A stretch of 64,000 bases of DNA from Apostichopus japonicus (GCF_037975245.1 NC_092569.1:36252168-36316167), one strand, 5' to 3'; numbered from the stretch's first letter, positions 35,641-48,091 are shown. Numbers and translations: made by a program. Notes: generated by a model from the letters alone, not told the origin.

Positions 35641-38446
35641 TTAGTAAACATGCCAAAAAATAACGCAGACGACCAGTCGACGAAGTTCGAAGTACAAATC
35701 CATTGTTCCTATATTTTAGTCAAACATTTACTTTCTAAAATACAAGCAGCGCTTCCACTATGAAGCGATACTAGGAACTGGTAGAAAAAAAGTCCTGCCT
35801 ATGTAATATACTGGAGATGGAGTTAGGCACATGCATGCATAAACACAGGCGTAATGTCTTACCAGCAATCAAGGCGAAAAGTTTACTAATAGAGGGCGCT
35901 TACCCAAAATTAAATTAACATTTGGAGCTATGTATGATAAGGAAACTGTCATTGGCAACGCAAGAGTGATGGTCATAGAATTGTAGCTTAAATGGGCTCA
36001 TGGGCGTCAATAGCAGTGGAAGACATAAATTACTGGACATGGATAAAACTGAAGGAGTGTGCGCTTAGCGCAAAGCCTTTGTCGGCCGGGGCCCTGGGAC
36101 CGCCTAAGGGCCCCTGATGGGGCGCGGGGCGAAGCCTATTAAGAGGTCCAGTGGGGGGGGGGGGGGACTCACATCTATGAAACTTTATGTTTGCTTCTGT
36201 TTGCTCCCTGCATTGAAATGTCAGTCCTAAATATATTCTAACAAAGTCACATCTGATAAGTGAGTAGATTTAAGTTAAGAAACACTTATCTCTTGAACAT
36301 CCAGGTGTGACTTAAGGCCTTTATAGTGATTAATAAAATTGAAACTTAAACCCAAAACGGGAACATTCTTAAACTTTGCAACACTAGAATAACTTGTTAT
36401 ACAGATGTATAAAACATGCACACATTCAGGCGCATTCCCAGCCATGTCGATCCGGATGGGGTGTGGGGGGGGGGGGGATTAAAATGGTCGTCCTGATATC
36501 ATGGTCTAACTTTAATTGTGAAATACCGTACTGAATAATATTGAATCAACACAGTCGATTGTCACCTACAAGAGCGGGGTACAATTTAGCGCGTTCGAAT
36601 GGAGGCTATCCGACCGATATAAAGACACAGTACAATTAAGTAATTCACAAAGACATCCAAGTAATCTTAATAATACAAATTTAATTCATCAAAGTCTCTT
36701 CTTTCTTAAATAAATAAATGAATATAATTCTAAGTCAATAATACCATGGATTCTAATATTCTCCTGCTGCAAGCATGGAATTGAGATACTTCACAAAGTT
36801 GAAACCATTTACAGGAGTTTAACATGTTTTAGGTGCTCAGACAAAATTTGGTTGTTTTCCAAAACGTATGATTTACTCAATACCAAAGTAGTTTGTTTGC
36901 CCCAGAAAAACTACGTAATTACTCATACCTCAATAGTGTTGATTTTACAATACGATATTACCAGTAGTTGAGAACAAGTTTACTTGTGAACACAATATTT
37001 AAAGTTCAAAATTCGACGATGTTCCAGTGTCCAATGCTTCTCAGTAAGAGACAGTTCTCGTAACTATAGATGTTACAATCATAAAGTTCTACCGCTCTTC
37101 AGTAGTATAAGATGTTACACCAGTCAGTGTGGATTGATTATCCCAGTAAGATGAAAGTCACTCGTAATTCTCGTTGAATCCCAAACGGATATAAAAGTGG
37201 CACTGTATTAAATAAGCAAGAACCCAAAACTTTTATAATATTTTGAATTCCAATTCACAATGCAATATATATATATATATGCTTTCATTTCAACCAATTT
37301 TGAGATGATTTTCATATTTCCAAAATAATAACTTCAAGCCGCTAGTAAATGGAATCATTTACTAAAAATTATACATCTTTTTGGTCATTCCAAAAGTTGA
37401 CCTAAATAATTTTATAATTACATTAAACTCATTTCTAACGTAAAAATAACTTTACTTTTATACGCTTGTAGAATAATGTTATTGCCACATGTCGTACAAC
37501 TTCAAAACTAGGCGCGGCACATTAAAATAATATCTTTCATTACGGTAAATTCACTAATTTAACACAATTTATCTCTTTTCATGCATGCTATACTTTCATT
37601 ACCTAAATGCCATAAATAATGCATACATGGAAATGAATTTCATAGAACAATTACAAACCCTTTTACATTGTTTCTCCCTTACAGCAAATCTCAATATTTA
37701 ACCAAATAATGTTTACTGTAAATACATGCTTTATGTCAAAGTTTTACTTACAATGATATCACATTTGACGTCCCTTGGTAAGCCCCGTAGTACAGCTGTA
37801 GCGATACAGGTCAGCATCCAATACTGCCAACAAACAGCTGCCCTCCTCAGACTCTATCAAGATTCTGGTACCCAGGCGACTTTTCCCAACACAATTCTTG
37901 CCAATGATGAAATCCAAATTCACAACATTTTGGCCTCCCGGCTTATATAGGTTTTCATAAGTGAAATAAATCCCATGCCATGTGTTGCAACGGAAAATTA
38001 AATCGGGCGCCTTACCAAGAGATATACATATAGAAATCATATGACTCTCACAGCATGGTGTTTTAGCTAAGAGTGATGTGTTTGTTCAGCACTAACCTAT
38101 ACATGTAATAGCTAGTCCATTGTAAAGAAAATATGTCGCATCTATTAGCGCAGACAATAGGATCACCTGGACATTGTGAGCAATTCTATAGCATTCTCAG
38201 TCTACCCAAGCCTTCCCTATTCATACCTGCCCCTATAATGCTGACACATTCCTACTACCTAGTCAGCATCATTATACTAGATCTGACTGGTTCCCTGGAT
38301 TAAAAGTTTTAATACACAACAGCTTGTTCATTCATGCAAAAGATGACCAAGCTTATCATTACCAATAGTAAAATACACTGTCCTATCTACTCTAATGTGA
38401 CATCGATATATTGCACAAACACGATCATCTGTGATTCAGTGTTCTT
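35641..38446. other. A4-specific insert, mostly non-coding
   Basis: Together with the minisatellite and laminin fragment this segment replaces about 0.5 kb of the A-downstream block (equivalent to 8554-9040). It is A+T-rich with transposon-like G-runs at about 36149 and 36462 and a short TA repeat at about 37267. Apart from the exon-like stretch at 37760-38010 no coding signal is visible. Confidence 0.5.
37760..38010 (-). other. unrecognised exon-like open stretch
   Basis: The minus strand is open from 38040 to 37762. A GTAAGT donor-like site lies just past the stop, reading out at about 37750. The translation contains GKNCVGKSRLGTRIL and SCLLAVLDADLYRY. I do not recognise the family. It could be an old transposon gene, a captured exon or chance. 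Confidence 0.25.
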
Positions 38447-38946
38447 CTTTCCTTTGAGCTTCTACTGTCTGAACGGTTTCTATTATTATTTCCCAGGGGT
38501 TTAGCCACTTTTAGTTATGGGGGCCCAACATATTCATGAGTGGGGGGGGGGGGTTCAGGTTGGAATGAACCAAGCGCTCCTCAAGGGCCTACGGCCCCTG
38601 TTGGGGTCCAGAGGCAACGCCAAGGTGTGGAACCATTGGTGGTTCCCGGAAAGCTTTGGGATATAACAACACTGTGGGCATTAGAATGAAGCATTTAACT
38701 ATCTTCAAATGGCATTGGATGCGCACTAAACACACCACAAAAATCACCATTTGTCTTCAGCCGTCTTCTGATGGCGCTGCACAATAAAGATTGTGGTCTT
38801 TCAGTGCAACGCTTACAGCGTTAACATTCTTCATTTCTCTCTGCTAGCTTGAAAGTCTCCCTCTAATTTGACAGTCTTCCTCTATTATGTTCTTTACTAC
38901 TGATCAGAAACTTCACTAAATGTGCAAAAATAAAACTTGATAAGAT
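38447..38946. other. A-downstream block resuming
   Basis: The sequence returns to the A-type block (as at 9040-9540), including the old remnant near 38497. No gene is present. Confidence 0.55.
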
Positions 38947-39911
38947 ACACTGCAAAAACTGCGGTGTTAAAATATCGGTGTTAAAATTACGGTGTTAAAT
39001 TGAGTGTTAAATTAACACCAGACAGAATATTTTGGAATAATGGGGTTTTAAAAAAAATTGGTGTTGTAAATTTTGGTGTTGAAATTCTAGGTGTTCAAAT
39101 CTCGGTGTTTAAATTCGGTGTTAAATTAACACCAAGCAGTATCGATTTCATCAGGCCTACGTAATCGGGTTGTACCAATATATGGAAATTGATCGATTGT
39201 TTCTTGTATCTCATTGTAGGCTAAATTGTACCAAAACACAACAATAACTCCCGAAGCTGACCTGGCATAGGATATTTTCAACACGAGTTGCCTAATTATT
39301 GAAGACTGTAAGTTTGACTGTTGATATGCAAATTAGATACGATCCATTCAATTATGGTGGCTATAGTAATATATTTCGAAAAATAACATAATAAACGAGG
39401 TTATTGCAGGATTAATAATGTTATAAAAGTGTCTTATTAACTCAGTAACCGAATAAGCCAATGAAATAACGAGATATATTTAGTTTTCTTGAATTCTTCA
39501 ACAAATTTGGTATTCACTGTATACTTTTTTGAAAACTACAAAGATGAATAGTGTCAGATAAATACAACTGTTATTCTTTGATGACGTAATGCTTTTTGCA
39601 CGGACTCCATCATATTCATAAAGGAACTCTCTGCTAATATGATGGTATACCGGGTATGCAATATGTATGTTGTGCCATTATATTGCACAGATTGCACCTT
39701 TTTCAACACCCAATGGATTTACAAGAAACAACACCACTGAGATTTGAACTCGGTGGTGTTGTTTTAAATTTTAACACCCAATAAGGTGTTGGAAAAGTAC
39801 TCCAAGACCGGTGTTAATTTAACACCCACGGTGTGGTCATATATGTACACCGCCGGAGAATCAAATTCAACACCGTCGGTGTTAAATTCAACACCGGAGT
39901 TTTTGCAGTGT
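38947..39911. mobile_element. non-autonomous DNA transposon with arrayed subterminal repeats
   Basis: Perfect inverted ends ACACTGCAAAAACT and AGTTTTTGCAGTGT are flanked by AGAT on both sides (38943-38946 and 39912-39915). The A1 block has the empty site (GATAAGATACATACGG). Inside both ends the motif GGTGTTAAATT is repeated many times in both orientations. No transposase frame is seen. The superfamily is not assigned; the 4-base duplication argues against hAT. Confidence 0.8.
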
Positions 39912-39915
39912 AGAT

Positions 39916-41232
39916 ACGTTGTTAACCACATTAGATTCTTTTTTCTTTTTTTGAAATATATTTTTTGCTTATGAAGGAAAGGACGTATGGTGCTATTAAA
40001 AAGATTCTTAGCTTTTCTCATATAGCCAACTTGTGACAGATAGTAAACAGTAAACTCCTATGGATACTGAATGTTGCAGTCAGTGTATATTATTATCACG
40101 CTGCATCTTCGTAAATATGTCCCTGCAGCAGGCTGATGTTTGTATTGTAATAGATAGGGCCTACGTTCATTTACTTATCTTTATTGCAACATCAGGACGG
40201 AAAACACCGGCTTTAAAATTAACTATAGGTGTACAATGACAATAGCTATAAATACTCATATTGAAGGAATAAGCGCCACAAATACAACACATGCAGTATT
40301 ACAGGTCTGAAGTCTTGACTGGCAGTTTGGAATCCATTACAGAATACTGGAAGGTAATCCATTGATTTCTTGTACATAAGAACCATATTCATTAGCCTGC
40401 ACAGGATTTGAAATGTGGAGGGGGAGTCGAAATATCCCCGACTGATTAACTTCAATGGGGGTGGAATTTTGTGGAAGGGCCAGAGGTGAATGGAGCTTCT
40501 TTTTTTAAATAAAGGAGAGATCTGCACTTGGGACATTGTGGCCGTCCGCCCTTAGAATTGTTTTTATATAAGTGTTAAACGTCAAATGAATGGATGTATA
40601 TACATGTAACTCTAAGTGCGGGACAATCTTTTTAATTAATAATAATAAACTCCAACATTCCTCCGACTGAGTTAGGTAGTAACTTGAATCTTTACCTGCT
40701 AGGCGCTGATGTAAATAAAGTATTTTACCAAATAAAGGGTGCTGCCGTTCTGTCATTGACGCCAACTTTCATGTATAACTAGGGTATTAGGGGTCAACTT
40801 TCAGAAACGGATTAGAAATTCAAGCCGTGAATTCTAAGATATATTTAGACCATAAATAAGGTTTCAAAGTAGCTCAAAACGGAGGGTTGCAATAATAAAT
40901 AATAATAAATGTCCCCGACTGATTAAAGTAGGGACCTGCACTATTACGGGATGGCCTGCAGAGGCGAACGATACTGGAAGGGGTGTTGCCTTGGCGTCAT
41001 TGTAGCTATCTACTGTGTTGGCGGTTGGGTGGTGCCCCCTCGCTCAGAGAGAAGAAAATTAGGCCTAAAGTGATGCATTCTGACACATATTATAAGTTAT
41101 AAGTTATAGGTCTATTGATGTAGCTCTAATACATAATTTGTGTCAGATCACAAAAAAAAGGAAAGACGTTACAACCGTAGTAGCGGTTCTTTTCTTCCTT
41201 ACAGAATGTCAATATACCCAGACTGACCCCCG
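39916..41232. other. A-downstream block before the nested cluster
   Basis: This matches about 9560-11150 without the MITE at 9781. At about 41083-41207 there is a small extra insert with inverted words CATTCTGACACA, TGTGTCAG and CAGAATG. No gene is seen. Confidence 0.5.
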
Positions 41233-41759
41233 CAGTGTTCTCCACTAGCTGTTTTGTACGGGCGCCGCGCCCGGACAAAATCTGAAAAGGTGCGTCAGCG
41301 CCCGGACGAAAAGTTACCGCCCGGACAAATTATTCGGCTGCCCGTACGAGACCATTGCATTTACTATTTGGGAAAATTTTCCAAAGTGTGCCAAACATAT
41401 TGCCGTTAACGGCGGAATATCGGTATCGGCAAAATTATCCAAACAGACCATCCGATATCAGCCCCGTCCAGCTCACCTGTATAAAGCCTATATATTATAA
41501 TATATATCATCACAAGTGTATACATTTTCCATATTTTAAGTGTTCTTATACAGTTCTGTTAAAGTCTTCTTTTACTTGTTATTAGTAACATTTAAAAAAG
41601 TAATAACATAAAAATAATTAATTGAATGGATATACTTTGCAATCTACATTTTCAAGGTACATATTTTACAAATTAATGACAAATTGCGTGATTGGCCAGC
41701 AAACTTATGACGTCAAAAACTCATTTGCGTCAGGTGTTATATTGATATTTTCGTACGGT

Positions 41760-42783
41760 CACTGGCGGATCCAGGGCCTTTGTTTGGGAGGGGCCAAAGT
41801 GGCATTAGCGTGATATGGGGGTGGGGTCTAAGGGGAGGGGGTGCCCCATCCCCCTTTGGAAAATTTTCAATTGCTGAATGCCCTCAGATGCAATTTGGTG
41901 CGACAAAAGTGTACAATGGTGATGTTAATTTACTTCTAAGAAAAATGTTTCCCAGGTGTAATTTTCTAAAATATTTATAAAACAAAGTTGGGATCATCTT
42001 TCTCAAGAAATTTTATTTCTCATAGGTTATAAATTTCTTACAACCAGCCTGTAACTGCAAAATGGTGTTAAACTGTAAATCCTCATGCTCATACATTTAC
42101 ATAGCTCCCAACTCTTGAGAAGGCAAATGCTGGTCCATGCCACGAATCGCCGTCCTGGGGGAGGGGTATAAGGGGAGAGGGTGTCCCCCTCCCCTTTTGA
42201 TTTTTTTTTTTGAATTCTGGTGATGCCTACATGTAAAATGGTGGCACTTAGAAAGGCTTTTGTCACCCAAAATTTTCTGAGAAATATGCATTTTTTTGTG
42301 TGTAACATCAATAAATTGAATAGTAGGTGATAATTCATTCTTTCCCGTGGCATGAAAATGTTCGCTGCTCGCCCCAATGAAAAGAAATATAGGCTAATTT
42401 GAGGTTCAAATGATGCTGTAAAGGAGGTTTTATACTCTATTATGCTAAATGCTAAAGAAATGATGGTTGCTAAGTCAAAATTTGATGCATTTTTTTATGT
42501 ATACTTGACAATTACAATGCGGTTTTTTCGGACGCTTGTACGGGTCAGCGGGTTTGGGTGTTAGAATGCGGGTATGATTCCCGCGAATTGCGGGTCAGTT
42601 GGGAGCTCTGCATTTAATTTTAAACCAGAAAACGAAAAGGTTTAGACTAGTCTACCACTGCTATTCCTCTCGATTTTTTTAATTTCCAATCATATGATAT
42701 AGCGGATGTTCGGAAACACTTTTTGGCTCACCTTTGGGGGGGGGCATGGCCCCCCTTGGCCCCCCCCCTTGGATCCGCCAGTG
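41760..42783. mobile_element. nested non-autonomous hAT-like element, 1.0 kb
   Basis: The ends are perfect 13-bp inverted repeats, CACTGGCGGATCC and GGATCCGCCAGTG. Perfect 8-bp duplications CGTACGGT flank it (41752-41759 and 42784-42791). It contains the AGATGCAATTTGGTG word shared with 18757-18915. No transposase frame is seen. Confidence 0.88.
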
Positions 42784-43227
42784 CGTACGGTACGGCATTT
42801 TGCAGGGCTCGACATTAACGACTGCCCGATTGCCCGGGGCAAGTAAAGAAACGACCGAGCAAGCTCACTCTTATCAAGTGGTAACTCCGTTTGAGAAAAA
42901 AGGAATGATACATTACGAAACCTTGGATCAACATCGACAGCTATCAAAAAATATTCACACTGCATATAGTAGCGCCCCTACATTGCACATTAACGTTATT
43001 CTTATAAATGCACGTGGTAGTGATGTGTTGTAACGATTTGTGAACCACATATCGCGTGCTAAATTATGTATAACAACAAACAATGGCTGTTAACGCTTAG
43101 CGAGACCAAATATCATCGTTCGCGAAATTGTGTATAGCAACCGTATATTTTGCAATAATACAATTTTAGCGCAATACTTTCGGATGTGATAGAGAATCGC
43201 GGTAAGTAACGAATCAGAATGGTTGAT

Positions 43228-43399
43228 TGTTGTGTTCAGTTATTGTAATGACATTCTTTATGTATTTATGATATGTATTCTTGAAGTACGCCCTCTCCAA
43301 GATGGCAGTGCTACACACTTACGAGTAAGAAATAAACAGGCAATCAATCTTCATGAATCAAGAACATCGTGTCTTTATTTATAACAACTAAACACTATA
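43228..43399 (+). repeat. 5' LTR of the Gypsy element
   Basis: This 172-bp LTR starts TGTTGTG and ends CACTATA. Read by eye it is identical to the 3' LTR. It contains AATAAA at about 43330. Confidence 0.93.
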
Positions 43400-43401
43400 T
43401 T

Positions 43402-43414
43402 TGGCGACGAGGAG
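43402..43414 (+). promoter_or_regulatory. primer-binding site of the Gypsy element
   Basis: TGGCGACGAGGAG starts two bases after the 5' LTR. The TGG would pair with the CCA end of a tRNA. The tRNA was not identified. Confidence 0.65.
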
Positions 43415-43447
43415 AAAATTTTACAATTTGGACGTGTTTTTACAATC

Positions 43448-44005
43448 ATGGCTACCTCGGGACTACTCCCTCCGCCCGTTTTTCTATCAAGCCCTGGAGA
43501 GCCGCCTACACTGTGGCCGCAATGGAAGCGCATGTTCAGTAATTACATGCTAGCGGCAGGTACGGATACGTCATCCGCCGGACGAAAGCAGGCGATACTG
43601 CTTCATTCGCTTGGACTAGAAGGACAGCGAATTTTCTACACATTGCCAGACCTTCCCGTTGTAGAAGGCGAGGATGTTTACGATCGGACTATCCGAGTTT
43701 TGGACAAACGATTTGAACCAACAGTAAACGTCGTGGCAGCCCGCTACCGTTTCAGAAAGCGAGCACAACTAACAGGTGAGCCGGTAGACACGTACATGTC
43801 TGCATTACGCGAGTTGTCTTCGACTTGTAATTTCGGAACCTTCCTGGACGAGATGTTGCGGGATCAACTCGTCGAAAAAACGAACTCGACACGTATACGA
43901 GAACGACTACTCTTGGAAACGGATTTGAAGTTACCCACTAGAAACCGCCCGACAGGTGGAACAAGCAGTAAGAGACTCCCGTTCCATATCTGGGAAAATG
44001 CCTGA
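43448..44005 (+). pseudogene. gag: Gypsy gag, capsid part, frame broken
   Basis: The ATG at 43448 opens a 185-residue frame of retrotransposon gag type, with a capsid-like core of helices and the segment WPQWKRMFSNYM near the start. Near 43930 the coding sense moves to the frame that carries the zinc knuckles, and the remaining residues to the stop at 44005 look like noise. The product would normally form the particle that packages the element RNA. The break predicts a truncated Gag without its nucleocapsid part. Confidence 0.8.
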
Positions 44006-44825
44006 AGAAGCGACGTGCGCAAATGTCAAGTTTACGAGGGGCAAGAACTCTGACCGTTCCAACCATAGATCAGGAGATGCTAGAAACTCGCAGTCGCAGT
44101 TCACAAAGTCTCGGGGAAATTCTAGTTTTACAAACCAGAACACTCCAGATAACAGAGGGCGCCAGTGTTGTTATCGTTGTGGATCGAAACAACATTTAGC
44201 CAAGTCACATCTATGCAGAGCAAAGAATGCTAAGTGCGACGCGTGTGGTAAAACAGGACACTTCGCGAGGGTTTGTTTACAAAACAACAATAATGCGAGT
44301 GTTCGAAAGGTGGATTCTACACAGAGCAGTACGCTACATAATCCTAGTACTACCGATGAAGGAGCAGATAGTGTACAGGTGTTGGGAATTTCTAACGTTA
44401 CAGGACCAGCGGTTGAAGCCGGTTCCGCGAAACCAAGCATCGTCTGTGACCTGGAAATCAACAGCATCAGTCTGAGGTTTGTGGTGGACACCGGCAGTGA
44501 TATTACCCTCATGAATGCAAGAAGGTTTGATAAGTATTTTTTGCGGGAATCCCTCCGTCCAATAAACAAGAAACTTGTCTCCTACAACAACACTGTTATC
44601 CAAACTTTAGGTTGTTTTACGGCCAAAGTAGGCCATAAAGGAAAGAGCATGCATGCCAACATTTATGTTGTTGAGGTGGGGATTTCCCTTATTGGTAAAG
44701 ATGTCATCCAAGGACTAGGCTTACAGTTGGATGGCACATCATTATCATGCCTACAGGTGGGTACAAGTAATGTTGGGCCTACACCTAATATGCCTAGTGC
44801 GCCTGGTGTTATGAGGGGTTTTTAA
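43956..44825 (+). pseudogene. Gypsy nucleocapsid and aspartic protease region
   Basis: This frame contains two zinc knuckles, the first with H spaced slightly irregularly (CYRCGSKQHLAKSHLC) and the second canonical (CDACGKTGHFARVC). These bind element RNA. A retropepsin active site follows, FVVDTGSDITLM. The frame ends at a TAA at 44823-44825, while the reverse transcriptase is in another frame that opens only at about 44815. A programmed shift cannot be excluded, but an indel in the GGGGTTTTT run is a simpler explanation. Confidence 0.78.
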
Positions 44826-46959
44826 GCCTAACACTTGCACTGACACTAGTAGTGATAATAACACAGGTATTAGTCATGGTAAAACTACTAGACATAGGCC
44901 TACACTTATACCTAATGATGGTACAGTCATCAGTAATGATGCTAACAGTTACACACATGATTCTAGTGCCATTACAGGGCAATTTCAGGATTTATTTTCT
45001 GAGGGTGTGGGGCGAATCAAAGGCTATGCCCACAAAATAAAACTTCAGCCTGGCTTTAAGCCAGTGCAACAGCAACTACGACGCATACCATTTGCAGTTC
45101 GGGGTAAAGTTGTGAATGAGCTGAAGCGTCTGACAGACGAGGGGGTCATTGAACCAGTTCGGGAGGCATCCGAGTGGGTATCCCCAATAGTAGTAGCGTG
45201 GAAAAAGGATGGGGGGATCCGTATTTGTGTTGATTTGAGAAAAGTTAACGAAGCGGTAGTGATTGAAAAATACCCCCTACCGAATATTGATGAGCTCCTG
45301 TCTGAGCTTAGGAATGCCAAATTTTTCTCAAAATTAGACCTTAAGTCGGCTTACTACCAGCTTGAGTTAGAAGAGAGTTCACGTTACTTAACAACGTTTG
45401 TGACACACGAAGGCCTTTATCGTTATAAGCGTGTTTGCTTTGGCCTGGCCTCAGCTCCTACCTGTTTTCAACGTGTCATGAGCTCTGTTTTACAGGGGGT
45501 TAAAGGGGTTCAGTATTTCATTGACGATATAATTGTATATGGTGTAAACAGGGGGGAGCATGATAAGAGATTGCATGCAGTGTTGACCAAACTCAGGTCA
45601 GTGGGGATGAAACTGAACTCTAAGTGTGAGTTCAATGTGGGGTCAATTGAAATCTTGGGTCACGTGGTGGATCACAAGGGACTATCCCCAAACCCAGACC
45701 TGGTGAGAGCAATTAATGAGGCACCCACCCCAACAAATAGGGATCAAGTTAAATCTTTCTTGGGGCTGGTGGGTTATTACTCCAAATTTATTCGCCACTT
45801 TGCCACGCGAGTTCAGCACATTAGGGATACAATGGTAGCTGATGCCTTTGAATGGACAAAGGAGGCCGAAGTGGCATTTCAGGCAGTAAAGCATGAAATC
45901 ATCAATAGTACGGCGCTAGCCTTATTTGATCCGGATAGGGAGACCATTGTTACAACTGATGCTAGTGGGTATGGTGTTGGATCTGTAATGACACAAATTC
46001 AAGGGGGGCAAGAGGTCACTGTGTGTTTTGCATCCCGTAAACTAACCGCTGCAGAACAGAAATATTCAGTGGGAGAACGGGAGGCCTTGGCATGTGTATG
46101 GGCGATTGAAAAATGGCATACATACTTATGGGGTAGACCATTTGCCCTAAGGACAGATCATAGGGCATTGACTACATTGTTAGCCACTAGTGGAACTGGC
46201 CATAGGCCAATGCGGATTGCCCGCTGGGCTACACGCCTCTGTCATTACAACTATACAGTGGAATACAAACCTGGTATAGAAAATAAAGTGGCAGACGCCC
46301 TATCCCGTTTGCCAGTGGAACATAACCCAGCAATTGGCGTAGTCGATGATGACGATGACGACATTGCTGCGGTTTGTCAAACAGTATTACAGGAGAGTAG
46401 CGTTACCTATACTCAGCTACAAAGTGAGACGAATAGGGACGAGGCTTGCCAAACTATAAAAGGGTACATACAGCAGGGATGGCCTCAGAGTAAATCAGGA
46501 GTAGATGATAAAGTGAAGCCATACTGCAGTGTGCATGATGAATTGTCAGTTCATGACAATATCATATTCAGGGGTGAAAAAGTTGTAGTCCCTACAGGAC
46601 TAACAAGTATCATAGTTAGCATGGCCCATGAGGGACACCAGGGTATGGTAAGGACAAAACAGAGAATAAGGAAGCTATATTGGTGGCCAGGCATGGACAA
46701 CCAGGTTACCACAATGGTAAAGCATTGTGCAACATGCAACTTGGCTGATAAGTCGGTGAGCACAAGAGTAGCTCCAATGCAGCCAGTACCATTACCAGAA
46801 TGTAGTTGGGACAAACTGGGATTGGACATAGTGGGTCCTGATGAGACTGCACCATTAGGATGCAGATTTGCAATAACCCTGATAGACTACAAGTCTAAGT
46901 GGCCAGAGGTTGCATTTACGGATACTGTCACATCAAGCACGGTGATAGAGTTTTTATAA
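44815..46959 (+). pseudogene. pol: Gypsy reverse transcriptase, RNase H and N-terminal integrase
   Basis: The reverse transcriptase includes KLDLKSAYYQ and the catalytic box YFIDDI. RNase H has TTDASGYGVG and the LRTDHRAL segment. The integrase begins with an HHCC zinc-binding motif (H-E-G-H ... C-A-T-C) and keeps the first catalytic D in GLDIVGP. The frame then meets TAA at 46957-46959, before the second and third catalytic acids. Internal reading is otherwise clean over 2.1 kb, so this part is little decayed. Confidence 0.87.
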
Positions 46960-47734
46960 ACTGTGTTCAGTAGGGAAGGCTACCCTAAAGAGATTGTGAC
47001 GGACCATGGTGTACAATTTACTTCTCATGAATTTAAAGAATTCTTGTGTTCGAGAAACATAGTACATAGAATGTCCGCTATCTACCACCCTCAAGGGAAT
47101 AGTACGGTAGAGCGATTCAATAGGGTGTTCAAGGGTTACTTACAAACAGCAAGGCTAGAGAACACCAATAGGAAAAGCACAGTGCGAGAATTTCTGTGTA
47201 TTTACATGCAGGAGTACCCCTCATGCTACAACGGGGGAATCCCCAAAGATGGCATTGCATGGTCGTCATCTGCGAACCAAATTAGATATAGTGGGAGCAA
47301 CCCCTGTACCTACACAGACTGACCCAGATAGAGTTAGAGAGCGTGTAGAGCATGCGCAGACTAAGAGCAAGCATTATTTTGACAAGAGAAAGAGGGTTAA
47401 GCACAGAGTATTTAAGGTGCATGACTGGGTACGTGTCCACTTACCAGGACATATTCCAAAGGGCAAAAGCAGTTATTCTGATCCTTTACAAATAACCAAG
47501 AAAGTTGGTCAAAGCACCTACATTCTGTCTGATGGCAAGACCTGGAATGTAGAGCGATTGGTTCCCTACATGGGAGGTTGGGCCCCAAACCAGGGCAGGA
47601 ATGAAGAGTGGCTCTTGCCTGTGGCTGGTCAAGTAGAACCATGTGAGAGGCCCAGAGGACGGGAAGCAATTAGGGAACGGCCCATCAGGAACCGTAGACC
47701 ACCCACTTGGGTGAGGGATTATGTGATGGACTAA
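46960..47734 (+). pseudogene. Gypsy integrase C-terminal half, frameshifted
   Basis: Downstream of the TAA the same frame continues with the second integrase acid in VTDHGVQFTS and the third in GNSTVERFNR. Near 47210 the sense moves to another frame, which stays open to the TAA at 47732-47734 and encodes the C-terminal tail of the integrase. Both lesions would prevent a full-length integrase. Confidence 0.83.
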
Positions 47735-47901
47735 TTTAGTGTTTAAAGTAGTCAAGAGATTTGATCAGTTTGAAGTTTATTATGTTTATTATTCAAGTTT
47801 ATTAAAGTTGTTGATTTATGCATGTGGTATTCTTTTACAAACATGAATTCTGAAGAAAACAAAATCCTATGACCCTACTGCAGGGGTTACACTTCAGTTA
47901 T

Positions 47902-47914
47902 AAGGAGGGGGAAA
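47902..47914 (+). promoter_or_regulatory. polypurine tract of the Gypsy element
   Basis: AAGGAGGGGGAAA lies directly before the 3' LTR, where plus-strand priming occurs in LTR retrotransposons. Confidence 0.82.
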
Positions 47915-48086
47915 TGTTGTGTTCAGTTATTGTAATGACATTCTTTATGTATTTATGATATGTATTCTTGAAGTACGCCCTCTCCAAGATGGCAGTGCTA
48001 CACACTTACGAGTAAGAAATAAACAGGCAATCAATCTTCATGAATCAAGAACATCGTGTCTTTATTTATAACAACTAAACACTATA
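47915..48086 (+). repeat. 3' LTR of the Gypsy element
   Basis: This 172-bp copy is identical to the 5' LTR and is followed by the duplicated TTGAT. Confidence 0.93.
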
Positions 48087-48091
48087 TTGAT

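Larger units (their letters stand above)
43228..48086 (+). mobile_element. Gypsy-type LTR retrotransposon with identical LTRs and broken frames
   Basis: Two 172-bp LTRs bound 4.5 kb of gag-pol sequence, and 5-bp duplications TTGAT flank the element (43223-43227 and 48087-48091). The domain order gag, zinc knuckles, protease, reverse transcriptase, RNase H, integrase is that of Ty3/Gypsy. No envelope frame is present. The coding region carries frame breaks near 43930, near 44815, a TAA at 46957-46959 and a frameshift near 47210. It is therefore non-autonomous, although the LTR identity points to recent insertion. Confidence 0.93.

Noticed and set aside
43228-48086. Possible retrovirus-like envelope gene in the Gypsy element
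   Set aside because: After the integrase frame ends at 47734 only about 180 bases remain before the 3' LTR, with no open frame of envelope size.
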